Counted from the first letter of the stretch, positions 45,721-59,904 are shown. The stretch: 64,000 nt of DNA from Stratiolaelaps scimitus (GCA_019614645.1 JABWDB010000014.1:5244501-5308500); one strand, 5' to 3'. Notes: generated by a model not told the origin, from the letters alone. Numbers and translations: made by a program.

Positions 45721-47862
45721 GAAATAAGTTCTGCATAACGATCCAAGAGCCAAACCTCCGGGGTCCAAAAAGCTCTTACACAACTTTTTACCTTTTGCAA
45801 ACAATGCCTATACTTAAACGGTAAAGGTTTCAAATAGTTTATGAAAATAACTTAAGTCGTACACAATGAAACAGTAACAAGCAGATAACCTAATTACACT
45901 CATTACCATTAGCAACACTTTCATTCACTATACTACCGTACACTAGAATTTTACACGCTGCCCTTAATTTAAACCCTATCAAGTTCGATTACCCTAAAGG
46001 TCTCATCGAAGAAAGGAGAGTAAGCGCGACTCTCTATACGACATCGGCCGACTTAAACACGTCAAAGCGAATGCGAAGCACGTTCGGGATACATGCCCTT
46101 ATTAAAGAAAAGCAGATCAACCGATAGGAGAGAACCAATTAAGCCTATTGATAACAGCTGGTTCCGCGTTAGGATGACTGACCCCGTTTCGGGAAATCGA
46201 CACACATTGTAACAACATCGAACGAATCCACAGCCTGTGTCTGAGTGCGGGTACGTACAGATGCAGATGCCGCACGAGGACGATGATGATGACCTATACT
46301 GGGTGAATGATAATTGCGCCAAAATCATATTATATATCGGCACGAGAGAAAAGTTTGTGAATACTAATTTTCAAGTCGAGTACAACAGCAGCATTATCAT
46401 CATGTTCAGATTAATTTTGTTATTACACCTCCGTCTCTGAGTATAATACGAAGACGCCTATCGTCCTTTAAGACGCCATGTGTGATTAGACAAGATGCAT
46501 GTGTAATGTATAAATGAGATATATACGCACACACACACACGCACATAGTAACACGTGCAGTAATAATATTTATAATAATACTAATAATTAACGAAAAAGC
46601 ACCTTTACACACATTCGATATGTGTCGAGATGACTTGCTCCTGTTGTCAATTTTGTCAAGATACAGCTGGAACGACAATCGCGGCTTACAATTTGACCTT
46701 TGTTCATAAGCGAACTATTAAATAAACAATCCTTCTTGAAGTGGGTCACTAATCCTTTCTCGGGACTCTGGGAAAAATATGTGCGATGTCAATCACGTTG
46801 CCCGGGCGTCTCTCGATGTTGATCGGGAACGATACAGTGATTTTGATGAGAGGCAGCGCTCACAAATCTAGCTTAACGCTAAGCTTCGCCCGTCTGATGA
46901 GAATGAGAAGATGGATGCAACTGACTCAGCGTGTGCCGGTTCGGGGCCGAGTTTAAGTTAGATTATTCCGTTGTAATAATGTTCGGGAATGAGAACAAGG
47001 GGTCACATGTTGACATTTACTAGAATCGAGCCAAAAGTTAGTTCAGAGCCGGGATCAGGCCGTCGGCATCGCTCGTAGATCGATCGGAGTTGTCGGAGCA
47101 TAGCGAAAGCTGTACGTCGTTGTCTGGCTAACAGAAGAAAAGGCCGAAAATCGGATCGTCTGATCGCGTTCAAACCTGCGTCGGAAGGTTTCGCTGTCGA
47201 GGTTTTTCAATCTCCTTAGAGTGACACGTCTACGTCTGATATAGGTTTAAAGAAAACCAGGGAAGAACATACAAAACAATAAATAATCGGCCCCAGTAAC
47301 TACGTGGAACAGGTATATTTTTTCGTTTCTTTTTGTGCCTGATAGGTTTCCTAGAAATAGACATTCTAATGGCTAATATAATTGATTTGTCATGTTGAGA
47401 CTGTCGCAAGTTGGCAAATGACGGTAAACTGGAGAGTGCTCTTATGGACAATTCGATGTATATGGGCAGCTGTGTTGATCATTTAATAAACGCACATTAT
47501 TAGATTGATTGGGCAATCATTACAACAGACAATATTCATTGTTATGTTAGCTCTTGTTGTCGACATGGAACACTCAGCGGGCCAACCAAATATCAACGGC
47601 CAGTAACCACCTGTGTTCTAGCCGCAAGATATTAGCTGATGGATGATTGTGGTCGTATCCTCAAGCAAAGCAACAGCTCGCGTGGTTCTCAGTGTGTAAG
47701 CATTGAAATGGACAAAGGATAGATCTATCTAAACTCAATTTTTGCTATGGCATTTAGTACCCATATTTCCATAGGATTGATTCGGTTCAGTTTCTATACC
47801 ATTCGAAGCAGCAGTCATATTTGCAGTTTCATCACTTACGGATACCTTGATGATTGCAACGC

Positions 47863-48024
47863 ATGCGGCGCATTATATACAATCCTGAATTTTGGAAAAA
47901 ATGTAAGAAGCTGAGGAAATTACCTTGTGGAAAATGCAATCCCTTTTGGCAAGCGGACGAAAAATGTGTAATTACTGTAGCTGGTAACTGCTACCAGTGT
48001 CAGTTTTCCTTGAATAATAATTAA
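47863..48024 (+). other. short Cys-rich ORF (53 codons), doubtful
   Basis: ATG to TAA with six cysteines (PCGKC, EKC, NCYQC) and a basic N-terminus, but no signal peptide and an in-frame stop just upstream. No known Cys framework is matched with certainty, so it may be chance. Confidence 0.15.
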
Positions 48025-50879
48025 CAACAAGTTTATCTTTCCGTTAAGTACAGTGCTATTTGCTACACCGTGCAAATCGAATGTCAAGAGTTCCGAATTA
48101 AGATCGCTCAAGTTCAGTTATTGCCAGTTTGACTTATCGCCCCATGTATATGCCTTCCAACCAAATGTATGACGACCTCTACCCAGCAGTGGTAGATTGA
48201 CTCTCACAGCGTTCGATTAGAATATTTGTTCAGCAAGAACGTAGAAGGCGCGAATTTTGCATCTCAGAAAACGGGGCAAGTGAACAATTGGCCGCTGCCC
48301 TTTATCGAGTCAGAAGATGGTTTACGTTTGATCAATGAAGGCTTTGTATTCTGGCTCGTATCAAGCCAAATCCAAGAATTAAATCATCACCATTGATCCC
48401 TTGCTTACGACATTTCTGCGAACCGTTGCTTACGTGGGCGCCATTTCTCGTGTCGCTTATCGATGCGAATTCACCAGGTCGACAACCTTCCATAACATAT
48501 CTCGCTTCAGATCCATTCTGACCTTTCCTAAGCTAGTTAGTTGACTGATGCCCTCAGTAAGTTCCACATGGAGCACTTGCGGAAAAAAAGCAACTGCGCG
48601 ATATAGGATCCGAACAGATTGACGTAAGCTTTAAAATCAAACAGCAAGTTCAAGCGTGGATTTCTACACGTACCCAACCAATCCACTCGCTGTAGATTAT
48701 GTCATTACGAAATCGAGTGCCCGAGCTAGTTGCCAGCCATCATTGACCTTTTCTGAGGGAGATGGATTACACCACTCTTATTGACCGAACGTTGAACATC
48801 CATCATGCAACGAATTCAGTTTCACCGAGAGCAGAATACAAGGCGCTCGCGGAGTCAACATAACCAACAGTGAAATCACGTAATGATCTGCAGGGCTTCT
48901 GAGATGCAGTGAAGCGTCTCCTTGTCTAGCAGCTTGTTATTGTCGTAGTTCAGGACGTCTCGAGTTGTCGAGCACGAGTGGATTTCACACCAGGTAAAGT
49001 AACCGCTTTTCCATTTCGTCACCACAAACGGCAGATTTGCCTGCCATCATTCCAGGATGGGCGCGGAGAACAGCTCGATTCAACACTCGCACTTAGTACG
49101 GCAAGGTTTTACCACCGTGTGGTGGCAAGGATGTGACTGATGGTTGTTTCTTGGACGCGGTAACTTTTTTTTTCTACCATAGCTCATCCTCTGCTGTTGT
49201 TCCATCGTAGAAAGCGCTAGGTGCTACCGCTGCACAGCGGTATTGCTTAAAGAAACCTGTTATATTACGTGGCTAGTCGCTGCACTTACATGGACTTTCT
49301 CTAACAATACTTGACCAGTGCCTGCGTGAATGCATATATACATATGTATATATATTATATATATTAAAGAATAAATTCACTTTCATGGGCGAACGGTGAA
49401 AATCGACTTGTTCAGCAGCGTTCACCAGACACGCGAGCAGTTCGCGAGAGAATGGTTCATTGCTTCAGCACGAGGTTGAACATATGACCTTCCACGTAAC
49501 GCACCACACCGCTCCATTGATTTCAGCCGGTGTCCCTAAGCACTAAGACGTCCCACGGCATCACCGAAGCTTACTTATCTGAACGCGTATCAAATTCTCT
49601 AATTTCATTTGAGTCGGCATTTAGTCAATTATACAAGTGGCCGAGACTCGTACCCACTTAAGACGAAATACATCTGAGAAATACCTCTTCAATAAATTCT
49701 TAATAGAATATCTAAAACAGATAGGTACCTAAGCTTGCCCAGAATATAAATTACCATGCGTTTGACTACAAATTATGTTTTCTATTTTCATTTAACTGGC
49801 CCGCTCAATTTAGTGAGCCGCACCCTCCCACTTCAAAAAATAAACGCGTTTGTCTTCCTTCAACCAATTTGACTTTTTCCTTTTCTGAGAGGAGAAAATT
49901 TTCATCAACCAATTTGAACTAACGTTGAATAAATGCACCATCCAAATTCTTCAGTCATTTTAGCGTTGGCCACGTGATTCGTTAGCGAAGTGTTCTTGTA
50001 AAATGCAATATGTGTATACACGTGTATTAATCAAGCATTATCTGCTGATCTAAGATGTTTAGACTCAAGAGAAGAGATTTCGATGAAATGACGCGGGCCG
50101 CACTCCGTTGTATTCGCAATTGCCCGGTTTAGCCCATTGCTAAATACTGTAATTGCTACCAGCAGCAGCAGCAGCCAACAGCAGCTGGCAGAGTCGAGTT
50201 TCCCGTCGACGTGGCGAATTCGCGCAATGTCCTAAACGCCAACGTGCCGTTTCTCATTGTTGGCAATTGGAGCTGGACCACGCCCGCGCCCGACTTTCAA
50301 ATTAGCGAATTGTGCTGACATGAACAAGAAACGTAATCCGCGGGATCGTACTGCCAGCCCCAACCGAATCCGTTGCCTAGCACCGCTTAGCAACGGATCA
50401 TTAATCAGCTAATGTAAACATTAGATATATATATATATGCTTCTCATGGATATTATGAAACGATGCTAACTGTTGTGTTTCTATTTCTTTTTAAGACCTA
50501 GCAGATTCATTACATAACAGTGATATTCATTGTTACGCCCGAACTAGGGAAATTTAACACTCAGCACGGTTTTTCGCAAGTACTGGTCATATTGCCTGAC
50601 GACGATGAGAAAATGTCATAAAATACCTGTTTCGGAACTCAAAAGTCGCGGGAAGAGCGGTGCTGTTGAACATCGTCAACGGTTGCAGAAGGAGGGTGTT
50701 CACGGTACTGGCATGAATTAGTATGGCAAGCCTCCCCACATAGAAAAAAGTACCGGAAAACCGACAGAGACGTTACCAAACACGAGATACTTGGCCAAAC
50801 CATCAGGGATATGTCACGCAGCGATTATTCTCGCTAATCCATGAGAATGATCCATTCAGTGACTCTGGAAGTTGTACCA

Positions 50880-50950
50880 TTCAGTGACTCAGAAGTTGTA
50901 CCATTATATCAAGTTGTAGGTACAATGGTACAACTTCAGAATTCACTGAA
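50880..50950. repeat. direct plus inverted repeat cluster
   Basis: The block attcagtgactc...agttgtaccatt occurs twice in direct order (about 50853-50881 and 50879-50905) and once inverted (50924-50950, aatggtacaactt...tcactgaa). Confidence 0.75.
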
Positions 50951-51344
50951 TAGATTCACAAGTACTTCTTTCTTAATGTGCATTTTTTGTTTCAAGTTGA
51001 AAGGGGGGGGGGTCTAATTAACTTTAGCTTCGGAAGTAATTAAAATTAGTTAAGCCTAGGGCGATCCCCATCGCAAATAATTGGTTTCATAAACATCACT
51101 ATTAATGCGTTTCGAAAGAGTCAGAAGAGAACCTCTTGCGCAAGCCACTTGGCCGCGAAACACGAGGAACTCGTCGTTAGCAACGGGATCTGAAGTCTCC
51201 AACCTGGCGAGCTCCAAACTTACGGTTCAGAACCATTAACTCGAGTCACTGGCTGTAAAGTTTAATGGTCTGAACTTAAAAGAAGATACTTTTGACCAAG
51301 CTTCGAATGGGATTCGTGTTCGTATATTTCTTCTTTCGATTACT

Positions 51345-51435
51345 GCTGATATGGTGAGTGCAGCACGTTGACTCTACTCCTGATCGTGAGGTCTCGGGTT
51401 CGACTCCCAGCTGAGACAAAGCACTTTATTCAAAT
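51345..51435 (+). mobile_element. tRNA-derived SINE, family C
   Basis: Box A TGGTGAGTGCAG (51352-51363) and box B GGTTCGACTCC (51397-51407), followed by cagctgagacaaagcacttt. The order resembles the copy at 45630. Confidence 0.55.
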
Positions 51436-54400
51436 TGTTCCATTGAGCCCGCTGACTACCAACTCACCAGAGCAGTCACGTTGCACCACTTGTTTTTGAA
51501 TATCATTTCGATGACGAACGATCGAGGTTGTACGTTCGATATTTGATTCAGCCGCCGTCCGGCACATACAACGGTGCTAAATCTGAGTATATGGATAATG
51601 ACAGGTTTTAGGCTTTCAGGCCAAAATAAAATGGTGTCAGGGGAGATATTCAAGGGGTTTCCACTAAAGTGAATAGTCTCAGAGGCAGTCTCTGTTATAT
51701 GGGAGACTTTTTAAACTCGCAATGTTCGTCAATAGCTGCATTGGAAATTAATCCCCTCCGTATTGCGAGTCGTGTTGTCGTTTTGTTGCTCAATGTAGAT
51801 CTACAATACATTCCAGTTGTAATATCTCTAAACAGAGTTATTTTTTTCGAGTCACACAAGAATACTTTCCAACGATATCTGCCATGTTCGTTTAGCGTTT
51901 GTCCAGGGACCAGCCTTGTGTGTTCTGCATTTGGGCGGCACAGATGTTTGGGGCCGCGGCGATAGACACACGCGGCGTAGCCTCGCAATTTTCCTGTACG
52001 GGAATACCGCTTTGATATCGCACGAGTATAATTGGCAATTTACAACTCTCACGACCCAAGGCAGCACACGCGAGGCAATCATACAGCAATCATGAGTAAT
52101 GGTTTCCAGGCGAGACGGGTCGGCTTGACAAGTTCCACAATAGGGTCTGTTGTTTGTTGTCCCATACTGCAATGCCTTTTGGTGGGCAGAATTCGTCGCA
52201 CTACCGCACCCGTTGTTCTCAGGCTTCTCATTCGAATGTCCTACCCAATGGAACGAGATGTAACAACAATCTGACGATGTTGTGCATGATAGTTGAATCA
52301 ATTTGCAAAAAAATTGATTGTCAGTGCTTAAAAGATTTAAATTCTGGTCTTCTTTAGCATAGCTAACTAGTATGGTTTCATCAATTTCCCGCTAGAAAGT
52401 ATACGTTGAGCTGTACTGAAAGCGAACCAAAGGCAAAAACTACCTTAGCAAAAAACAACTCAAATTCGATCTATTTCTGTTGGCTGGTGGCTCCCTGACC
52501 ATCGACTATCAAACGCTCATCCGTCAAACGCTTATCTGACTCTAGCCAGAAGAAAAGCCAGCCTCTCTAAAGCAGAACCACCTTCACATATAGACTGTCT
52601 CCCGCCCCTGTAATTTTGACATGCGTCGTGATATTCATCCAACGAAGAGTGTTTCTTGCATGCCACGAAACGAGACATTCGACTGCCCATCGTTGTCTAT
52701 CCATTGAGATGACATGCAATTAAGGGAAATCACTGATTCGCTCCGTCTCGAATCGGTCATCTTTAGCCATGCTCGGTGCACTCCACCGATAAGAGGCACA
52801 CACACGTAGACGCGTTAGGGTAATCTATTCATTATGAACGGCCGGTGATTAGTTGCGGGTACTGTTAGCGCCTGCATATCATCAACGTTCTCGGAGCGTG
52901 TTTAACTAGAATACAGCAACGATGCGAGATCACGCACCCACCAATCCAAGCATGCTGCAGAGTCTAGTCCGAATCGACAGAGCCGAAAAATTGCCTGCTA
53001 GATAGAGACAGAGATCTCTCTGGTTCGTTTTTCTGGCTAGCTTCTTATTTTTGGCATTGCCACAAAGACCAAGAAATTTCGAAGTAGCTGCATCAAGAGC
53101 AGGCAGCGGCATCAGCTGCATCTGCTGGTGTTCCGCCCCCACTCTGTGCAGGGGTCAGTTGTCTCGGCGAAGTTTCGCTCGGGTCGCCAGGGGTGCGCCG
53201 TCAGCGTGAGCGATGTCCGTCCGGTTTCAACTTTTCCCCGTTTGAGTCTGCCGACGTTGGCTTGACCCCTCCAGAGAGATTTTACGGAGGGCAAATTTCG
53301 TTAGTTTATCGTGTGCTGGGCGCACGGCTGCTCTCCACCAGCGCCATAGCCCCGGGGGGGTAGCTCCTGCATGACACCATACGCCGCCGTTACTACTACC
53401 ACTACGACTACAACAGCTAGCAGGGAGTACTGTTGCCAGGTCGAGCAGGGTATCTGGAGCGGGACTAACGCTGTTAGCTGGCTGCGGGACCTGCGTTGCG
53501 ATGAGTTCGGCTGGTGGGCGGCTGGTACGGCAGCAGTTCAAACAGTTCCCGCAGTCGGCGCGCTTGAGGGCGCGGGGGCGAGATCTCCGCTCTCCTCAAC
53601 TCTTTTGAATCACATTAAAAATGCATACATGCGCTACTTAATACAATATGCCTGCTTGCTAGCTTGCATAGGAAATGCAAATAGCCTGCCTCCATATTGT
53701 GTAACCTCTTTATCCTGGTGTGCGCGCGCGCGACGTGTACTCGGCAGCCTATACAAAATCGAATTGTGCTCACGGCGAGTACGCGACACAAGACGCAGAG
53801 TCGTATTTGCGTTGATTGTGAAGACGAAAGATGTTGAAGGTCGCGGCGAGTTCAATCATTAGCGAGATGGAGGGCTAATAGCTACCGAGATCGAGTAGAT
53901 CTTGTCGGCGGTGGTGTTCTCATTGCATTTTGAGCAGCTGGATAAATTCGAATGGCACGCCCGACCGTCGACGGAGTTGGTGGCCTTAACAAATATGGCC
54001 TGTGTCGTTCAATCCATCGTTGCGGGATTTGCATATCAACTGACTGATCTGTGGTCCGCTGCCGTTGAGGGGTCACAAGAAGGGGAGTAGATTCGGAAAT
54101 CTCTATTGAACAATCGAGAGACCGAAAGTATCAAAGGTTTTGACAAAATCCGATCTACTGATTGAACCAGTCCGTTCGTGTTTTTGGTCGTGTGCATCAT
54201 CATTATTATCCATGCACTTTGTCAACTGATTTCTTATTAAAGCCTGTTTGTCGGGCGCAGTGTGGTACTATGGCAGGAACATAACTAGTACATGCCGCCA
54301 TCTAGTTGATGATTACGAGCCGATTTTAGCAGGTAATGCGCACCAGTGCGCTGAACGCTAATTATTGCCAGGTGAGACGACTCATGACATTGCCGGAGTT

Positions 54401-55182
54401 GTTAGTCTCACGAACACATTTAATGCGTATTACCTAATTGACCTGTTTGACAAGTTGTAATGTCAAGGCACAGAGAGTGTCCATGCGGGAGTGATTTGCG
54501 TTGGAACGAGATATGGGATAACTTAAATTTACGCCATCTGATCACACGTTCTCTACATATTGCCATCCGTCTACGCATGTGGCCTGCCGCAGTGGACATG
54601 CGCGGACCAGCGACTGTACGAAAATGAATTGATTGGAAGATGTTCGTCATGTGTTCGCACGGCGTGTTTCTTTGTACAGGTCACATCAATACTTCGGCTG
54701 AAAGGCGATCGAGGGGTCAATATGCCCCCGAATTTCCCATGGGAGCGCATTCGGTGCGTTATATGATAATAGCTCAGCAGTATAAAAACTGCACGTTGCT
54801 TCTCGTTGGTCGGGAAGAATTATACTCGCTCGATTTGCCGTGTCGGACTACGGGTGCATTCAAATTGTATGTGTGTTAGATACGATGTGAGAGCGTTCCA
54901 TCACTTCCGTATGGTGTGATTTCAAATTCCCTCCCAGCCATTACCAGCAAATCAATCTATACGTAGAAATCGGCTGTGGCCTCCCGGTGGTGATGCCGTC
55001 GACAACCTCACCCCAACTCAATGGTCGATACGTTGCGAGTTACCCCGTGCGCTGTAGCCTGATTTCTGGTCACCGATGCTGCCAGCCGAGCCGGCAATTT
55101 CAGCAATTTGTTTAAGTTTCCAAATGGTCGGAACGAGGATCTGGCTGCTCAGCGAAGCCACGAGCTAACTAACGACAGAGGC

Positions 55183-55260
55183 GGGGGGGGGGGGTCAGAG
55201 AGACTAGGCGCGAATGAACGCACACAGGACGAGTACGGCGGACGGACGGACGGACGGACG
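55183..55260. repeat. G12 run and (CGGA)n tetranucleotide repeat
   Basis: Twelve consecutive G at 55183-55194, and five CGGA units at 55239-55260. Confidence 0.85.
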
Positions 55261-57469
55261 AAGAGACCCAAAGTAGGTCGTGGCAACGCATGTCGAGAGC
55301 GTGATTAGATTTCACTATTATAATAGTATGGCGCCCATTTTAATCGCGTTAGCAACAACAGCACCAGCGGATGATTCAACTCAGCCGCGGGTCATGGATC
55401 TCGCAAGTGACATCAGAGCGGCGTTTCAACGTAGTCCGAAGTCGAATCCGAGCCGCCGGATCCCCTTGTTCACCAGCCACAATTTGAGCAGACGCGGTCG
55501 AGAGACGTATTTATAGCGTGCTACAAACGGAACATTGACGAATCTAGCACGCAATTACGTATAAAGGAACAGAAGATCGTTCGTAAACGTTGCTGACCCG
55601 GTCGCACCGAAAGCTAGCCTCGCTCAGAAAGCCAGCGTCCGCCGTCTTGAGAATGGCTCCGTTTCGTTTTCTGGACGTGCGGTTAACGTTCGATACGACC
55701 GTGTGATCGCCACGATCCACGCGTGTGTGGAGCTCATACGAATACATGGATGGATGCTAACTGGATGTTTCAGGGGTAGCTAATCGAGTTATGGGATGAA
55801 CGCGGTCAAAGTGGACTATTAGCCTTTGAACTAGCTTCGAAGTTAGCTTAGCTGGTTCGGTTAACTTGTACTGTTGTGCCCTCAGGCCTTCCTGTATAGG
55901 ACATCTGCCATTTCGGGTGTGAGGTCCGTGACCGGCGAGTGTCTGGCCATTGGCGAAAGGCGTTTACGGTATTCGCACGATTGTTTTTGCCTAGTTAAGT
56001 ATATCGGACCCGCTCGCATTTATGTGCGGCGCACTGCTCAACAATTTGATCTTGTACTGAGAATCTCGTAATAGTTTCAGGACCTACCGGCAGTTTGCGG
56101 GCTTAAAATCAATGGTGTCCCACAAAGCCGGTATAGGGTTTCATATGAATGTGAACGGACTCGTTATAATTTCAGATCTAATTTTTTTATACGAAGGATT
56201 AGTTAAATGGTTGATGCAAGGTCCTTTCGAAATGTTCGACACAAAAAAAAGGCGCCGCACACTTGACAAAATTGTTTTGTTGCACTGTAAGCCTACACAG
56301 TGCTGACTGAACGACGGGACGAGTACATCGAGATGTTTAAGCCCATTCGGATACACCTTTGTGCTCAGCGGAACATGGCCGGCTAATGCTAAATTTTGGA
56401 GATTTGTGCAGTTGTTTCTCCACGAAATAAGTAATCATGACTATTTTGAAAAGTGACACGATGCATGGAACGATATAGGAACCACTATTCATGGTACTCA
56501 AGCGAACAAATACATGAAGGTATATAATATTTAATGTCGTAACTATTAGTAAATCATGATTGTTGTTACACAACGTGTGCAATATACTCGTTAATGTCGT
56601 ATGTTTTCTATCATTCGCCCTATGGACTATACAAGGGACGTTACTCTGAGCAATTCTCAGGGTCATTTTGAGGAATGAGCAGGTGAAAACCAGTCTGGTG
56701 TGGCTAAGCTCTTCGCCCAGTAGATTAGAAGTGTGTGTGTGTGCTGGTTGATAATTATCTTAACACCCCTATTTAATTTATTCCATTGTTGTTCACATTT
56801 TCCAAATTGCTGAACCGAGTCGTATTTATTTAATGGCTATAGCACTATGCCATGAAAAGTTGAGAAACGATTACTTCGTAGCGTTTGGTCTTCGTAAACA
56901 ATGGTGCTCAGTTATCATTGAACTATTAATTCATGCAATTTGGGCAATAAGTATAGCCTGTGAGCGATGATTATATGCAATAGTACCTTGTTGATCCACC
57001 CTCTAGCATGGTAACTTTAATTAGCCCCCTTGGCATAGATTCGATAAGTTTCTCCATTATAGAGCTCGCAGTGGGGTCTTCTGTCAGCGTACAAACCGCA
57101 ATGTTGATGCCGATTTGTGCTCAGGATTGTTGTCTTGTTCAACAATTTAGCCAAGAAGGCTACCTCCCCGTCGCATAAGTTGGTTGTAGGTTGTTACAGA
57201 GAATCCTTTGATATATCACAGAGTTAATTGTTCTATCACAAAAATGAGGAGCGGCTTGAAAGTACCCTGGAAACAACTCCCAACCATCGCCGACTTCCCC
57301 CCATACTTACAAGTTGGCCTGAGACACTCACATTGGGAGACCTCCATAGATAGTCCGGGATCCTCGTCTCGTTTCCTGTAGCTCGAATTCTCATTCGTCT
57401 GATCAGATAGTGCCCCGCCGGAGGGCGGGTGCTTGTTTTTACATAACTGTGCAAACTTTCGTCTTACAG

Positions 57470-57617
57470 TCAGCGCGGTGGCTTGGACGGCTGAGTCTCT
57501 GGCTGTAAAGAGCCAGAGGCCGCCGTTTCGAATCCCGTTGCACGACATATAAGACAACTGAAGCATTGTATGCAGTTCCTTTAATAAATGAATAAAGCTT
57601 TACCTTTACCTTACCGT
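57470..57617 (+). mobile_element. tRNA-derived SINE, family A (best preserved copy)
   Basis: Box A TGGCTTGGACGG (57479-57490) and box B GTTTCGAATCC (57525-57535) are followed by acgacatataagacaactga, agcattgta, cagttcctttaataaatg and a tail of aataaagctttacc plus tttacc repeats. The 3' half matches the LINE tail. Confidence 0.75.
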
Positions 57618-58427
57618 TACAGCACGGTTTTCTAATAGGCGCCTGACTCCCACTGATATACGGATATTTAATGAATGCACGCTACGATGTTGTTTTACTG
57701 AAACGGTACTGCTCCCTTATCTACGTGCATATTCACGTGTCCAGCAACTTCTAGACGAATCGAATAGCAAAGGTGGCGACCCCGACAGGTCCTCATAGTA
57801 ATACGTAAAAGGTTAAGAGCTGAGGGTCAGCTCGAAAAAAACTGTAGTACACGAATAGAATAGGCCGAAACACTTCGATCCGTAAGCGCCCTACACAAAA
57901 TATATAATAGTTACCATCCCGCACAGTCGACCGTGGCCGTCCAAGTCGTTGAGCTGCGACGTAGCAGTCAAGTTACAGTATCCATTTCATGGACTCATGA
58001 GATCTTATTATACCCGTCTCGTTGCCTATATTACCTCGTCGTTTCTGTTTGAGCCACAAAATGCTAGCAGTGTTCCGTAATGGATGTCGAGCGTTATTGC
58101 TCTGAGGCGAATCGCCAGAGGTAATTCAGTTGTCTTTATTATGGTTTTGCAGTGATGCTCCCTCATACCCTAGAACTGACTAATTGTCTTATAGTATCTA
58201 ACCAATATAGTTGAACATTGAAATTGACGAGCATGCACTTGCCTATGGTGTGTTTACTTAAACTGACACATTCATAATACATCTCTCATAGAATTTGAAA
58301 TAGCACACCGGATGTGTTCAAATTCGAAGGCGAAACACTTCTGAGCAATCGTTTCTCGACTTATCACCTGTATGCATTGAATGAACATGGCTCGGTCTCA
58401 ATTTTCAATGTACGGTCAAATTCAGCA

Positions 58428-58527
58428 ATGACCATTCATTTATTTAGTGTATAGACAAGATATATTATTAGAAAGCGTTTTGAAACTTTAAACCTCAGAC
58501 CTTGTCTATACACTAAATAAATGAATG

Positions 58528-58532
<5 letters not shown>
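58428..58532. repeat. inverted repeat, about 32-bp arms, next to an AT array
   Basis: Arms 58428-58459 and 58501-58532 pair with one mismatch; the inner 26 bp (attcatttatttagtgtata...) are exact. Spacer is 41 bp. The right arm runs directly into an (AT)n array (58531-58568). Confidence 0.88.

Positions 58533-58568
<36 letters not shown>
58531..58568. repeat. (AT)n microsatellite
   Basis: Uninterrupted AT dinucleotides adjoining the inverted repeat. Confidence 0.9.
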
Positions 58569-58572
<4 letters not shown>

Positions 58573-59719
58573 TTCCTGATCATCGCTGGCGACGGATTAT
58601 TGACGTCACGGCAAATCTGACATCTGTGACAAATCGCACGGAGACTCGCTGCAAGCGGCACTGACAAGCGCCTAAACGATTCCATTAGAATCACCCGCGA
58701 CCTTATTCGAACTGTTGATTAATATGACTTGCAGGCTCAACAGGATATCCGTTGCAGAGAATAATATTCTACATGCGGAATAAAAAAGATCTACGGCTGT
58801 GACACAGCAGCCGCATCGAGATATATCGGCAGAGGGACAAATACGACCACAACGCGACACGAATGTTAAATATAATATTTGATTGTGCACCTCGAACATT
58901 TGTTACTGTCAAACGTGCATGGATGACTGCTACATGCTAGTTTGGTTCGCATAAGAACTAAGTGAGTTATCCGTTGTGGGGCATCTGCGGGAGCTGTAGC
59001 GGAGGCATTCGGTGAAAGTCACAGTCTGTCTTATAGCCACTTTCTTGTTAATTATGTAGCTGATAATTAATCTTGATTAGAGAGACGCTAACCCTCATAC
59101 GTCTTTCAGGAATATCGACTGTGTCAATAATATCAGCTGACGCCGAGGACCACAAAGAAAAAACAAACACCTTTTTTGAAGACAGGTGCAAAATAGTTAC
59201 CAGTGTCCTTTAACACATCCACGTGTCGAAGGGCATCGCTTTCATTAAAAAGAAAAAAAACGCTTAAACTTCAGATAAATCAAGAAGATTGGCGAAGTAT
59301 CGATCTGAGCTATCAGTGAGAGACATGGAATACACTATATTGAAGGTACACTTGTATATATGTGACGTGAATTCATGTAATAATAATACGTGTTGAACCT
59401 CTTTCTAGGCAACTACAACTACGCTCGCTCTGTCTTGAGAGTGGCGCTGAGTTTTCATTTGACGATATCCATTCTCAAGTTGTACAATATTAGTGACAGA
59501 GTATTTACGATGGGTCGTGCCTTCGAGTTTTCTTCGAACTGGTCAACACACTCCGCCTGAGGGCGGACCTCGTCTATTTCAAACGGGCGCAGTTTCGCGT
59601 AGGACAACAGCTCGGGGCCAACGACCTTAGAACCTGAAATGTCATCCTTGTTACATGGGATACCCTCCATATCGTTATGGTATCGGCTAGTCCCTGAGGA
59701 TTATGTGTTTATATTCTAG

Positions 59720-59904
59720 GCCAAAGCTATCTGTAGAGGACGCACGACAATCTCCAGGGAGGATGGCCTTCCGAGATGCGAAAAATTGTTTCATATTGAG
59801 CAGCTGCTATCCACCTGCATTATAAATCCGCACACCGCCTCCCCGAAGGTTATGGTGCATCGCCACGACAGCGAAACGTATTCATGCCGCATGGAGATGT
59901 TCAG
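59720..59904 (+). CDS. candidate internal coding exon (61 codons)
   Basis: Bounded by a strong acceptor (tttatattctag|) and donor (ttcag|gtaatt) and open in one frame throughout, encoding AKAICRGRTTISREDG and later VMVHRHDSETYSCRMEMF. No family is recognised and partner exons were not found, so it rests on splice sites and openness alone. Confidence 0.25.

Larger units (their letters stand above)
46700..51300. other. no gene recognised
   Basis: Several 50-60-codon open stretches on the minus strand near 48.5-49.0 kb look protein-like but are within chance length and lack a consistent splice structure. A CAG/CAA patch lies at 50158-50190. Confidence 0.35.

Noticed and set aside
48200..49120. 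Minus-strand stretches of 50-60 codons that read like protein fragments
   Set aside because: Lengths are within chance expectation, stops separate them, and no retroelement or gene family motif could be confirmed.
45630..51435. Possible functional tRNA genes at the box A/B pairs
   Set aside because: Acceptor stems do not pair and the elements continue into shared SINE tails, so they are tRNA-derived repeats rather than tRNA genes.
59455..59670. 71-codon ATG frame on the minus strand
   Set aside because: Plausible composition, but it competes with plus-strand exon-like structure in the same area and has no recognised motif.
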